Below are positions 45,408 to 53,767 of a DNA stretch of 64,000 nucleotides, piece by piece. The stretch's first letter is position 1; every line of letters begins with the position of its first letter. Source of the DNA: Faecalispora sporosphaeroides DSM 1294 (lineage in GTDB: Bacteria; Bacillota; Clostridia; Oscillospirales; Acutalibacteraceae); contig KB911067.1 in NCBI GenBank assembly GCA_000383295.1, positions 62,001 to 126,000 on the forward strand, written 5' to 3'. The notes under the pieces were generated by a model that saw only the letters and a program-made list of their open reading frames with translations, was not told the origin of the DNA and searched no databases. The position numbers were made by a program, and so were the translations under genes.

Positions 45408-46587
45408 GAAGCTGATGCCGCTCACGGGGGAGCTGTCTTCTCTGGAGCAGGTTATGCCGCCTTTCTCCATTTTTGAGAAACCGGTGCTTCGGTTCCTGAA
45501 CGCATTGAGCATTCGGCTGCGCCAGAACCCCGAGGCACACTCCTTTCCCGATCTTTCCGCCTTCGCGTTTTGGTGCCGGAGCAATCATCTTCGGCGGCTC
45601 GCGAAGGACTGGGATACGGAAAGCCTCCGTTTTGGCCGCGGACTGGCGTTTCATGTGTGCCCCGGCAACGTTCCGCTGAACTTTGCGTACTCGCTGGCGG
45701 CGGGCCTGCTGGCGGGGTGCGCCTGCGCGGTGCGCCTTTCCTCGCAGGATTTTCCGCAGGCAAGGCTGCTGTGCCGCGAAATGGACGCGCTGCTGCACTC
45801 GGAATTTCGGGAGCTTCTGCCCTACATCACTTGTTTTCAGTGCGAGCACGATCACCCGGTTCTGGCGCGGCTGTCGGAACGCTGCGGCGTGCGCGTTCTG
45901 TGGGGCGGCGACGAGGCGATCCGGCAAATCCGGCGGCTGCCGCTTTCTCCGCGCGCGGTGGAGCTTTCCTTTGCAAGCCGCTATTCCGTGTGCGTCATCG
46001 ACGCAGGGACATTCCTGAGCGCCCCCGACCCGGAGCAGCTTTCGGAACGCTTTTATGCGGACGCCTACTTTGCCGGGCAATGGGCCTGCACCTCTCCCCG
46101 CGCTCTGCTCTGGCTGGGGGAATACGCACGGGTCGAAGCAGCCCAGCGCCTTTTGTGGCAAGAGGTGGAACGCCTGTGCCAAAGCCGGGCAGATTTTCTG
46201 CCGGTTCACGCGGTCAAAAAACGGGAGCGTTTCTGCCTTATGGCGGCCCAAAACCCGCAAATCCGCCTGTGCGCACAAAGCAACCACGCTGTGCGGGTGC
46301 TGACACCTCACCTGACGCCGGAGCTGCTGGAGCTTTGGACCGGCGACGGCTTGTTTCTGGAAACCCATGCGCAGACACTCGACGCGCTGCTTCCTATCTT
46401 AGGGGAGCGCTGCCAAACGCTTTGTTATTACAGAATTCAAACGGCAGAGCTGCGGGAATTTCTGCGCCGCGCCCGTCCCGCGGGAATTGACCGTGTGGTA
46501 CCGCTCGGCGGCAGCACGCAGTTTTCTCTGGTATGGGACGGAATCGATTTGATCCGCGCCATGAGCCGCGCCATCCATTTTTCATAG
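45391..46587 (+). CDS. LuxC-like acyl-CoA/acyl-protein reductase
   Basis: Aldehyde-dehydrogenase-fold reductase of 398 residues, LuxC family, which reduces a thioester-bound acyl group to an aldehyde with NADPH. Family blocks are HVCPGNVPLNFAYSLAAGLL with VRLSSQDF, the catalytic Cys233 in GQWACTSPRALLW, and the terminal LVWDGIDLIRAMSRAI. LuxD, the thioesterase of the lux system, is missing. Instead an acyl carrier protein and ligase are encoded upstream, so the substrate is probably carrier-bound. No luciferase (LuxAB) gene is present, so bioluminescence is not implied. Confidence 0.9.
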   Translation: MFTQDEKLMPLTGELSSLEQVMPPFSIFEKPVLRFLNALSIRLRQNPEAHSFPDLSAFAFWCRSNHLRRLAKDWDTESLRFGRGLAFHVCPGNVPLNFAYSLAAGLLAGCACAVRLSSQDFPQARLLCREMDALLHSEFRELLPYITCFQCEHDHPVLARLSERCGVRVLWGGDEAIRQIRRLPLSPRAVELSFASRYSVCVIDAGTFLSAPDPEQLSERFYADAYFAGQWACTSPRALLWLGEYARVEAAQRLLWQEVERLCQSRADFLPVHAVKKRERFCLMAAQNPQIRLCAQSNHAVRVLTPHLTPELLELWTGDGLFLETHAQTLDALLPILGERCQTLCYYRIQTAELREFLRRARPAGIDRVVPLGGSTQFSLVWDGIDLIRAMSRAIHFS

Positions 46588-46709
46588 GATTTACCAACGG
46601 AACACCTCCTTCTCTCAAGGGGAGGGTTCTCCCCTCTTTGGCGGAGGAAAATCGGCCGCTTTCAGAAAGCAGCGTTCCTATAGGCATTAACCGGAAAGGA
46701 AGCAAGACG

Positions 46710-47102
46710 ATGACATCTTTATCCGTTGGAGATTGTGCAGAGCGCACCAGAAGCTTTTCGCCGCGGGATCTGGAGGACTACATGCGGCTGACGGGCGATC
46801 AGAATCCCCTGCACACCCTGGAATCGGGAGAAAGCCGTTTCGGCGCGCCCATTGTTCACGGCATGCTGCTGGCCGGGATGGTCTCCGCATTGATCGGCAC
46901 ACAGCTCCCCGGGCCAGGCTCCGTTTACGTCAGTCAGGAGCTGCGTTTTGTGCGCCCGGTGTTTTGCGGTGACACCATCACCGCCTCCTGCCGGGTGGTT
47001 CAGATTTACCCGGAAAACGGGCAGGTGCGCCTGCGGGTACAGATCCGCAGCCAAAAGCAGGAGCTGGTGCTTTCCGGATACGCGGTGGTGCTGCCGCCCT
47101 GA
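46710..47102 (+). CDS. MaoC-like (R)-enoyl hydratase family protein
   Basis: Hot-dog-fold protein of 130 residues of the MaoC/PhaJ type, which adds water to an enoyl thioester or removes it. The catalytic Asp and His are in TGDQNPLHTLE, followed by GAPIVHGMLLAGMVSALIG; the C-terminal half is QELRFVRPVFCGDTITASC. It is the last gene of the acyl carrier/LuxE/LuxC set and starts 122 bases after luxC-like. A small hairpin (arms AGGGGAG/CTCCCCT, 46618-46635) lies in that gap. The ATG follows GGAAAGGAAG. It could process a hydroxyacyl or enoyl group on the carrier. Confidence 0.87.
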   Translation: MTSLSVGDCAERTRSFSPRDLEDYMRLTGDQNPLHTLESGESRFGAPIVHGMLLAGMVSALIGTQLPGPGSVYVSQELRFVRPVFCGDTITASCRVVQIYPENGQVRLRVQIRSQKQELVLSGYAVVLPP

Positions 47103-47124
47103 ACACATGAAAATGGAGGAAACC

Positions 47125-47163
47125 AAAGCGATCTCCCCAGCCTGTGGCCGGGGAGGTCGCTTT
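47125..47163 (+). terminator. terminator of the ACP-LuxE-LuxC-MaoC operon
   Basis: Fourteen-base arms (AAAGCGATCTCCCC, one mismatch) with an 11-base loop, followed by GTTTTCC. It lies 22 bases after the MaoC-like stop. Confidence 0.87.
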
Positions 47164-47186
47164 GTTTTCCCTATTTCAAAAAAGGA

Positions 47187-47489
47187 TCAGCCCTTTGCAA
47201 AAAAGCGGGCAAACAGTTCGTCCTGTTCGGGCAGATGCGTTACAAAGCCGATCGCAATTTTCCCGTGCGTCAGCGCAATCAGCTCTTTGGCCTTTTCCTC
47301 GCCGAACGCGCCGCAGAGCTCCACGGCCCCAAAGCCCTCCTGCTCCAGCTTCGTCAGCTTTCGGCATGCCTGCTCGTAGCTCTTCACCGTAAAAATACCG
47401 GTAATCTGCTTTTCCGTTTCAAAGCGGGCCTGGTGCTGTTCCGGCGCATAATGTTCCCCCATCAAAACAAATGCAAACTTCTTTTTCAT
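47187..47489 (-). CDS. small conserved protein, DUF6506-like
   Basis: Protein of 100 residues with the look of the DUF6506 family: a short strand KKFAFVLMGEHYAPEQH at the start, GIFTVKSYEQACRKLTKLEQ, then EGFGAVELCGAFGEEKAKEL and IAIGFVTHL. The pattern suggests a small alpha/beta fold with a possible ligand site around the Glu-Leu-Cys-Gly segment. The function is unknown. I start at the ATG eight bases after AGGAG rather than at the upstream end of the open frame. It follows the exporter-like gene on the same strand by 67 bases and may be cotranscribed with it. Confidence 0.72.
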   Translation of the reverse strand: MKKKFAFVLMGEHYAPEQHQARFETEKQITGIFTVKSYEQACRKLTKLEQEGFGAVELCGAFGEEKAKELIALTHGKIAIGFVTHLPEQDELFARFFAKG

Positions 47490-47556
47490 GGCAATTGCTC
47501 CTATCTGAAATTTATTTTTCTCTCGATTCAGGCTACCGCCCAACGGCAAGCGACGG

Positions 47557-48555
47557 CTATTCGTTCCAGTAGCGCGCCCTCTGCTCCGGGGTCAGCGACT
47601 GGGCAAAGGTGCTTTTCAGCAGCAAAAAATGCTCCAGCTCGTTAAAAATGTGCAGCAGGGCGGCGCGGTCTTCAAATTCCTCGCGGGTGCGGGGCAGCTC
47701 GCTGGCGCGGAATTCCGCACGGATTCTGTTCGCGTCGTCGAGCAGCGCCGCCGCATTGTTCGATTCCCCAAAGGTGGAAGAAATCCTGTGCAGGAACACG
47801 GCGATCGGCTCCGCCTGAGACGGCGCTCCGCCAAGCCGGAGAAGGCCGATCTGAATGCGCTGAAGAACCAGAAACTGGTTCATGCGCATGTCGATGTATT
47901 CCCGGTAATAATTCAGGTCCAGCGTCAGCGCGTTGTCGGCAGCCCGGTTTGCCTGCGCACGCGCCTGCTCCAGCAGACGCTCCAGCTCCAAAAATTGGGG
48001 AAGATGAGTAACCGTGTGGCCCTGAATCGAATCCGCGATCTGATCCAGCGCCCGGCAGATGGCAGAATCGATCTCCCCCTGCGCTTTGCGGATGGCGTGG
48101 AGCCCGACCGGCAAAAACAGATTGAGCAAAATGCCGATGCCCGCGCCGATTACAAGGAGCAGAAGCTCGTTGACGATCAGCCCCGGCGCCGTGGAGCGCT
48201 CTACCCAATAATGGGTGACCAGCACCGAGCACATGGCGATATCCGCAGCGGCGGAAACGGTATGGCACAGCGTGACGAACACCAGCAGATAGACCCCGAG
48301 GGCCGCAACCGTATAGCCCAGCAACTGAAAGCTGAAAAACGCGATGGCCGTCGCCGCCAGAAAAATCGGGATGCGCCGCCCCGCGGTGATCAGCGTTTCC
48401 CGCTTCGTTTCCTGCAGGCTGAGCAGCGTGATGATGCCTGCCGCCGTGGGGTATTGCAGCCCCAGCGCAAGGGCCAGAGCAATGGCGGCGCAGGCCCCGG
48501 CCGCCGCCTTTACCGCCTTGATTCCCGCGGATTTGAGCAAAGTCTTCAAGCGCAT
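47557..48555 (-). CDS. aromatic acid exporter (ArAE/FUSC-like) family membrane protein
   Basis: Inner-membrane protein of 332 residues. Four to six hydrophobic segments occupy the first 170 residues (IALALALGLQYPTAAGIITL, LLLVIGAGIGILLNLFLPVG). A long helical cytoplasmic tail follows, with ALDQIADSIQGHTVTHLPQF and LLEQARAQANRAADNA. This is the layout of the DUF939/ArAE half-size exporters. Substrates of relatives are aromatic acids; none can be assigned here. I start at the ATG just after GGAGGGGG. The 17-base-spaced promoter upstream would start the message near 48611, which rules out the longer upstream start. Confidence 0.8.
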   Translation of the reverse strand: MRLKTLLKSAGIKAVKAAAGACAAIALALALGLQYPTAAGIITLLSLQETKRETLITAGRRIPIFLAATAIAFFSFQLLGYTVAALGVYLLVFVTLCHTVSAAADIAMCSVLVTHYWVERSTAPGLIVNELLLLVIGAGIGILLNLFLPVGLHAIRKAQGEIDSAICRALDQIADSIQGHTVTHLPQFLELERLLEQARAQANRAADNALTLDLNYYREYIDMRMNQFLVLQRIQIGLLRLGGAPSQAEPIAVFLHRISSTFGESNNAAALLDDANRIRAEFRASELPRTREEFEDRAALLHIFNELEHFLLLKSTFAQSLTPEQRARYWNE

Positions 48556-48617
48556 CCCCCTCCATATGCCGGAGGCGGCCTGCCGTGCTCTGTGCCGCGC
48601 TCCCAATCTTTGACTTT

Positions 48618-48646
48618 ATTATATTGGGTTCTCCACACAATTTCAA
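48618..48646 (-). promoter_or_regulatory. sigma-70-type promoter of the exporter-like gene
   Basis: Leftward TTGAAA-N17-TATAAT with optimal spacing; the message would begin about 55 bases before the chosen ATG. Confidence 0.82.
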
Positions 48647-48871
48647 CTCCGGGCAGTAGCAACAGGAAATTTCCCGCATATGATAGACAAAACACAGCCG
48701 AAAACCGGACAAGCATGGGGTGACGACTCCCCATAAAGCTCGCCCGGCCACATAATGGATTGCAAAAGCAGAACCGCCCATATGAAAAACCTCTGTTACC
48801 AAGACAGCGGGCCGTACCTTGCCGCTGACCAGGTGATCTGCTACTGACCATACAGAGAAAGAAGGGATGTT

Positions 48872-48949
48872 GTGCTTTTGGGGCAAGAGGTTTCGTTGGA
48901 GCAAATGCTGGACTGCCGGGAACAGCGCGCCGCCGTTCAGGCCCGGTAC
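48872..48949 (+). pseudogene. possible 5' remnant of citX (apo-citrate lyase phosphoribosyl-dephospho-CoA transferase)
   Basis: A GTG six bases after AAGAAGGG opens LLGQEVSLEQMLDCREQRAA, which resembles the N-terminus of CitX proteins (a short lead, then LExxLxxRExRxxxQ). The similarity stops after about 26 codons. In a neighbouring frame a tail VEEMQRKIDRMLAPYIAR ends in a stop at about 49019, perhaps the end of another lost gene. The identification is from memory of the motif and is weak. No other citrate lyase genes are in the window. Confidence 0.3.
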
Positions 48950-49346
48950 CGGTTAACACACGGTGGAGGAAATGCAGCGGAAAATCGATCGGATGCTCGC
49001 GCCGTATATTGCGCGCTGACCCGTTCCACAGAAGCTCCCAAAGAAGACCGGATACCGCCCGCCGCTTTGGGAAAGCTTCCCTTTGGCGATTTCTAATCTG
49101 CCAATAACCTTCTCTGAACAAAATCAGCGTATTCTTAACGTAAGAGGCGATGAGAATGGCGAAGGCCCGGAGCATACGGCTGAACAAAGAAAACAGGCAC
49201 ACAAACCGGCCTGTTCCAAACACGCGGCAAGGCATAGAGGCGCCAGGCCCTTTCCCGAATCTGCGGGAGGGGCAATTTTCGCCCTGCAAACGTGCGGATC
49301 TTCCAAACTCTGTCGATTTCTCCGCTCCCGCGGCCAACTGCGCGCC

Positions 49347-49382
49347 AAAGCGGCACCACACAGCCTGATGTGGTGCCGCTTT
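49347..49382 (+). terminator. strong hairpin terminator without a visible gene
   Basis: Fourteen-base perfect arms (AAAGCGGCACCACA) with an 8-base loop, then GTTTTTG. It faces right, but no intact rightward gene lies before it. It may mark the end of the decayed gene(s) to its left. Confidence 0.8.
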
Positions 49383-49388
49383 GTTTTT

Positions 49389-49529
49389 GATATCGTCCAT
49401 GGACTTGAAAGCCATCCGGTTTTCAATCTGCAAGCCCCGCGGCGCCCATTGACGATGAACGGCGGCAAACCGCCGGCCATACCAGCGCCGCACAGTTCCC
49501 TGTGCGCTTGGAAGCGGCGTCGTTTTATA
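49389..49529 (+). repeat. ~140-bp dispersed intergenic repeat (copy B)
   Basis: Best match to copy A at 16376-16526 across its whole length, in the same orientation. It lies between the orphan terminator and phoH. Confidence 0.8.
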
Positions 49530-49614
49530 GTTTTTCAAGGAAGAAACCCAAACGCCTTTCTCCAGAATCCCCATCCGCTTTGCAACACAAAATGATCATT
49601 TGGGAGGTAAGTTA

Positions 49615-50991
49615 ATGCAGCAGAAAAATGGAGTCAGAAAAAATTATATTCTCGACACAAACGTATTACTGCACGACCCGGGATGCATCTGCAATTTTAA
49701 GGGGAACAACGTGATTCTGCCCATGGTGGTTCTGGAAGAGCTGGATTCCCTGAAATCCCGCGAGGGCCTGTGCGGCTGCCAGGCGCGGCAGGCGGTGCGG
49801 GAGCTTTCCAAAATTGTGGAGGGAAGATCGCAGCAGAGCATTCAGGCGGGAATCCCCTATGAAAAAAATATTCTGTTTCGGGTGGAACCGAACGGTTATC
49901 ATAATATGCCGGAATACGCCGACGAGCTGGATTTGAAGAAAAACGACAACCGCATCCTTCTCACCACGCTCAGCATTCAGAAAAAGGAACCGGAAACAAC
50001 CACCGTCCTCGTGTCCAAAGACATCTGCATGCGCCTGAAAGCGGAGGTGCTCGGCCTGAAATCGGAGGACTACGAAACCGACCGCGTGATTCTCGACGAC
50101 CTGTACCAGGGCTATACGACCACGGTTTTGTCCTCCAAAGAGATCGACAAGCTGTACGAATCCGGATTAAAGTGCCCCAAAAAGCTTTCGCTCTGCCCAA
50201 ACCAGTTTGTGCTGATCCACGCAAGGGATAACCCGGATCACACGGCGGTCGCCCGTTTTGACGGGGAGAAGCTCGTACCCATGCGGTACGAAAACCGGAT
50301 GGCCTGGGGGCTGACTCCCCTCAATTTGGAGCAGAAAATGGCCTTTGAGCTCATGATGGACGATAGCGTAAAGTTCGTCTCGGTAACGGGCGGCGCGGGC
50401 TCGGGAAAAACCATTCTGGCAACGGCCGTCGCGCTGGAAAATGTGGTGGAGCAGCGCGCTTACCGAAAAATCGTGTTTGTGCGCCCGGTTGTTCCGGCGG
50501 GGGACGACATCGGCTTTCTCCCCGGGGATGAAGAGGAAAAGCTCCGCCCGTGGATGGGGAGCTTCTATGACGCCATTGAAAGCCTGATGTACCGCGAACG
50601 AAGCCGCAAGCCCAGAAAGAACTGTACGGAGGACAACATAACGGTGGATTCTTTGATCGAGCATTTTAAAAATACCGGCGTCATCGATATGAAGACCTTC
50701 ACTTACATGCGGGGAAGAACTCTGTCCGACGCAATCGTGATTGTGGACGAGGCGCAGGAAACCACCCCGCACATCGCAAAGCTGATGCTGACCCGAGCAG
50801 GACAGAATTCCAAATTTATTTTTATCGGCGACCCCACCGACAACCAGATCGACAATTCTCTGGTGGATTCTCGTTCCAACGGCCTGGTTTATCTGGTGGA
50901 GCGGCTGAAGGACTCGAACCTGACCGGCCACGTCACGCTGAGTGAGGTAGAACGGAGCCCGCTTGCAAAGCTGGCCGAGCGAACGCTTTGA
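49615..50991 (+). CDS. PhoH-family ATPase with N-terminal PIN domain (YlaK-like)
   Basis: Cytoplasmic protein of 458 residues. A PIN nuclease domain (about 10-140) begins YILDTNVLLHDP and has acidic residues in VVLEELDSLK. The PhoH ATPase domain (about 235-455) has Walker A TGGAGSGKTILA and Walker B IVIVDEAQETTP, with KFIFIGDPTDNQID after it. Relatives are thought to couple ATP-driven RNA unwinding to PIN-domain RNA cleavage. I start at the ATG seven bases after GGGAGG; a TTG five codons earlier overlaps that site. It appears to be a single gene, followed by a terminator shared with cheW. Confidence 0.93.
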   Translation: MQQKNGVRKNYILDTNVLLHDPGCICNFKGNNVILPMVVLEELDSLKSREGLCGCQARQAVRELSKIVEGRSQQSIQAGIPYEKNILFRVEPNGYHNMPEYADELDLKKNDNRILLTTLSIQKKEPETTTVLVSKDICMRLKAEVLGLKSEDYETDRVILDDLYQGYTTTVLSSKEIDKLYESGLKCPKKLSLCPNQFVLIHARDNPDHTAVARFDGEKLVPMRYENRMAWGLTPLNLEQKMAFELMMDDSVKFVSVTGGAGSGKTILATAVALENVVEQRAYRKIVFVRPVVPAGDDIGFLPGDEEEKLRPWMGSFYDAIESLMYRERSRKPRKNCTEDNITVDSLIEHFKNTGVIDMKTFTYMRGRTLSDAIVIVDEAQETTPHIAKLMLTRAGQNSKFIFIGDPTDNQIDNSLVDSRSNGLVYLVERLKDSNLTGHVTLSEVERSPLAKLAERTL

Positions 50992-51077
50992 GAATCCCCG
51001 CCGCGCCGATTCGCTCTTTGGATGAAACGCGGGCCCGGCGTAGGTAGCCCGCAAAGCGACCTCCTGCATCCATATGA

Positions 51078-51119
51078 AAAAACCTGATCACAGCTTTTCC
51101 GGGCTGCGATCAGGTTTTT
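51078..51119. terminator. bidirectional terminator between phoH and cheW
   Basis: Twelve-base arms (AAAAACCTGATC) extended by CAGC/GCTG with one mismatch. T-runs occur on both sides, and it lies between the two converging genes. Confidence 0.88.
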
Positions 51120-51213
51120 CGTATTCTCAAAGCTTTTTGACGCCGGTTGATCCCCACCGGCGGCCTGCCGCTGAAAACGAGGCGGGCCGCCGGCATGCGG
51201 CGCATGGCTTTTA

Positions 51214-51735
51214 CTATTCCCGTGCGGGCTCCGCCAAGGCTGCGGCTTCGTCCTCGCCGAGGATTCTCCCGGGGTGAACCAGCAGGACGATTTTATCCTG
51301 TTGGCCCTCCACCGCCTCCAGCCGGGCAATCCCAGTCAAATAGGTCTCTAGGGTTTCCTTCGTCATTTTGGGCGGCGGGGAAATCCGCTCCGGCAATATG
51401 TCGGTGACCTCATCCACCTCGTCCGCAATCAGGCCGAAATCGCGGCCGGACACGCGGGTGATGATGATACAGGTTCGGTCCGTATACTCCGCCTCCCGTT
51501 TCCCGAACCGAATGCGCACATCGACGACGGGAATGATCTGCCCGCGCAGGCTGATGACCCCTTTGGCGTAGTCCGGCTGGTCCGGCAGCTCGGTAATCTC
51601 CTGTATTCCCACGATCTGAACCACCTGCGCAATGGGCATGCCGAACAGCTGATGCTCGATCTGGAAGGTCAGGTACCGTTTTTTGATCTCCTCCCCCTGC
51701 TGATGCCGCGAATCCAATCGTTCCTGCAGCTTCAT
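51214..51735 (-). CDS. cheW: chemotaxis coupling protein CheW
   Basis: Cytoplasmic adaptor of 173 residues that links chemoreceptors to the kinase CheA. The CheW domain spans about residues 20-165: [74 protein letters not shown] and PERISPPP. Its ATG overlaps the receptor stop by four bases, and AAAGGAG lies eight bases upstream. No cheA or other chemotaxis genes are in the window, so it serves a pathway encoded elsewhere or a special receptor complex. Confidence 0.95.
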   Translation of the reverse strand: MKLQERLDSRHQQGEEIKKRYLTFQIEHQLFGMPIAQVVQIVGIQEITELPDQPDYAKGVISLRGQIIPVVDVRIRFGKREAEYTDRTCIIITRVSGRDFGLIADEVDEVTDILPERISPPPKMTKETLETYLTGIARLEAVEGQQDKIVLLVHPGRILGEDEAAALAEPARE

Positions 51736-53447
51736 ATCGACAGCTCCTTTTCGCGCGGGAGCGCCCATTCGCTGCCGCCGGCCAGCTTGAATCTGGAAAC
51801 CTCGCTCTGAAGCGCCTGCGCCTGGGCGGCCAGCTCTTCGCTGGAAGCGGAGCTCTCTTCGGCGGTGGCGGCGTTCGTCTGTATGACGGCGGACACCTGC
51901 GAAATGCCCTGATTGATCTGCTCGATGGCCGCCGCCTGCTCTGAGGAGGCGGACTCGATCTCGCGCACCGCATGATCCACCATCTGCGCTTTTTCCGAAA
52001 CGGTTTCCAACAACTTCAGCGTTTCATCGGCAAGCCGTTCGCCCTCAGATACCGTCAATACGGATTTTTGGATCAGCTCGGAGGTCTGCTTGGCAGCCTC
52101 CGCGGATTTGGCGGCCAAATTGCGCACTTCGTCGGCGACGACCGCAAAGCCCTTTCCGGCGCTTCCGGCCCGGGCCGCCTCCACCGCGGCGTTGAGCGCA
52201 AGGATGTTGGTCTGGAACGCAATGTCCTCCACCAGCTTGCTGATTCTGGAGATTTCCTGCGAGGAGGTTCCGATTTCACGCATGGCGGTATTCAGATTCT
52301 GCATATGCTGATTGCTCTGCGCAACGCCCCGGCCGGCCTGTTCCACATAGTCCATCGCCTTCTTCACGCTGACGGCATTCTGTTCCGCCTGCTGCGCAAC
52401 GCTCACCGCGGAGGCGTTGAGCTCCTCCACCGTGGCCGCCTGCTCTGTGGCGCCGGAGGACAGCGCCTGCGCGCCTGCGGATACCTGCTCCGACCCCGTG
52501 TTGACCTGCTCCGCCGCCACGCTGATCGTTTTCAGGGTGGCGCTGAGGTCGTCCTCAATTTTCTGCAGAGAAAGCCCCATCGCGTCTACGTCCGAGCGCA
52601 GGGGAACCTGCTGGGTAAAATCGCCGTTGCTGATCCGCTCCGCAACCTGCACCTGCCTGCGAAGCCCCTCCAGCATCCTGGTAAATTCCGCCGCCAGAGC
52701 GCCGATTTCATCCTTGGAATCCACATCGCTCAGGTCAACATCCACCCGGCCGAGCGCGATCTGTCCGGCGGCTTCCGTCACGCGCCCGATGGGCTTGCTG
52801 ATGATGTCGGAGATCCGGTTTCCAAAGAAAATAGCGCCTCCCGCACTGATCAGAACAGCGGCAATCAGCGCCCCGATCAGCAGGTTTGCTGTGGTGCCGT
52901 TGGAATCACTGGTCTCCTTGGCCGCCTCCATGCGGTTGGTCAGCAGTGTCTCCAAATTATTGTATATGGTGGTCATTTCATCAGAGATGTTGAGGATCGC
53001 GTTCATTGCGCCGTCCCTATCCCCCGCTTTTGACTTTTTAAAGGATTCTTCCAGAGCAGGAATATATGTATTTTCAATCAACCTGGAGGTTTCTTCGTAC
53101 AGCGCAATCGAATCGGGGCGGTACATCGTCTTGCGGTACGTCTGTATCGCAGTATCGTAGTCCTTTTTTTCCTGCAGATATTTCTGATAATACTCGTCTA
53201 CCTTCTGCGCGTCGCCCGCATAGATCATTCCGCCGCGAACTTCTGTTCGGATCAGCAAAAGGTTGCTGGAAGCCTCGTAAATATTTTGAATGGGGGCTGT
53301 CTGCTCTTCATACAGATAGATATCTCTGTTATGCATTTGAACCAGACCGAAAGCGCCCACACCGCCTACAATGATCATGCCAAGCACCAAGCTGAGAAAC
53401 CCCGTAAGCAGCTTGCGTGAAATGCTAAAATCCTTGAATTTCCTCAT
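51732..53447 (-). CDS. methyl-accepting chemotaxis protein
   Basis: Transmembrane chemoreceptor of 571 residues. Membrane helix 1 (about 12-34) and helix 2 (about 190-212) flank an extracytoplasmic four-helix-bundle sensor of the 4HB type ([19 protein letters not shown]). A HAMP domain (about 213-265, [20 protein letters not shown]) and a long coiled-coil signalling region follow. The highly conserved hairpin tip lies near [21 protein letters not shown] start at the ATG about ten bases after AGGAGG; the frame is open far upstream without support. The ligand is unknown. Its 5' region runs up to the inverted repeat of the integrase element, which may affect its expression. Confidence 0.95.
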   Translation of the reverse strand: MRKFKDFSISRKLLTGFLSLVLGMIIVGGVGAFGLVQMHNRDIYLYEEQTAPIQNIYEASSNLLLIRTEVRGGMIYAGDAQKVDEYYQKYLQEKKDYDTAIQTYRKTMYRPDSIALYEETSRLIENTYIPALEESFKKSKAGDRDGAMNAILNISDEMTTIYNNLETLLTNRMEAAKETSDSNGTTANLLIGALIAAVLISAGGAIFFGNRISDIISKPIGRVTEAAGQIALGRVDVDLSDVDSKDEIGALAAEFTRMLEGLRRQVQVAERISNGDFTQQVPLRSDVDAMGLSLQKIEDDLSATLKTISVAAEQVNTGSEQVSAGAQALSSGATEQAATVEELNASAVSVAQQAEQNAVSVKKAMDYVEQAGRGVAQSNQHMQNLNTAMREIGTSSQEISRISKLVEDIAFQTNILALNAAVEAARAGSAGKGFAVVADEVRNLAAKSAEAAKQTSELIQKSVLTVSEGERLADETLKLLETVSEKAQMVDHAVREIESASSEQAAAIEQINQGISQVSAVIQTNAATAEESSASSEELAAQAQALQSEVSRFKLAGGSEWALPREKELSI

Positions 53448-53719
53448 AACCCTGAACCCTCCTGTATTGTGTTTTCTCCGGACCGCCACGGCGCTTTCCC
53501 GCCCTTGAGACGTGCTCCCATTCGGGATGCCTTCGGAAAGAAAAACCGCATTTGCCTCCTGTTCCAGCAAAGCTTGCCTTTTTACACGCAGGCAGCATCT
53601 TCTTTTCTTGCTGTTTTGCGTTATGTATTCCAAGAAATCTCTCCCGAAATGTCCCGGAATAAATTTTTGAATCTTTGCTCTTTGCAGAGGATATAATAGA
53701 ATCAATCGGCCTCTTGCAG

Positions 53720-53747
53720 TGTCGCAGTTTATCCTAAACGAAGACCG
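53720..53747 (+). repeat. left 28-bp inverted repeat of the integrase element
   Basis: Begins TGTCGCAGTTTATCCTAAAC and ends in ACCG; exactly complementary to 55131-55158. Its core GTTTA-TCC-TAAAC is itself a dyad, as expected of a recombinase crossover site. It lies 272 bases upstream of the chemoreceptor ATG. Confidence 0.9.
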
Positions 53748-53767
53748 GCAGGGGTTTTTTTCAGGGC

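Larger units (their letters stand above)
48647..49614. other. ~1-kb region of decayed sequence between the exporter and phoH
   Basis: No intact gene is seen. It holds a short possible citX remnant (48872-48949), a strong + strand terminator without a matching gene (49347-49382) and repeat copy B. The long leftward open frames here have no ribosome site or family features and run through the repeat, so they are not called. Confidence 0.55.

Noticed and set aside
42671-47102. Bioluminescence (lux) operon
   Set aside because: LuxC- and LuxE-like proteins are present, but luciferase subunits and LuxD are absent.
48546-49574. 342-codon leftward open frame between phoH and the exporter gene
   Set aside because: It runs through a dispersed repeat and a terminator hairpin, has no ribosome site and low-complexity composition, and resembles no family.
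53703-53735. Flagellar (sigma-D) promoter for the chemoreceptor overlapping the left inverted repeat
   Set aside because: TAAA and GCCGATTG are present on the leftward strand, but the spacing is 17 rather than about 15 and the second box is imperfect. Too weak to call.
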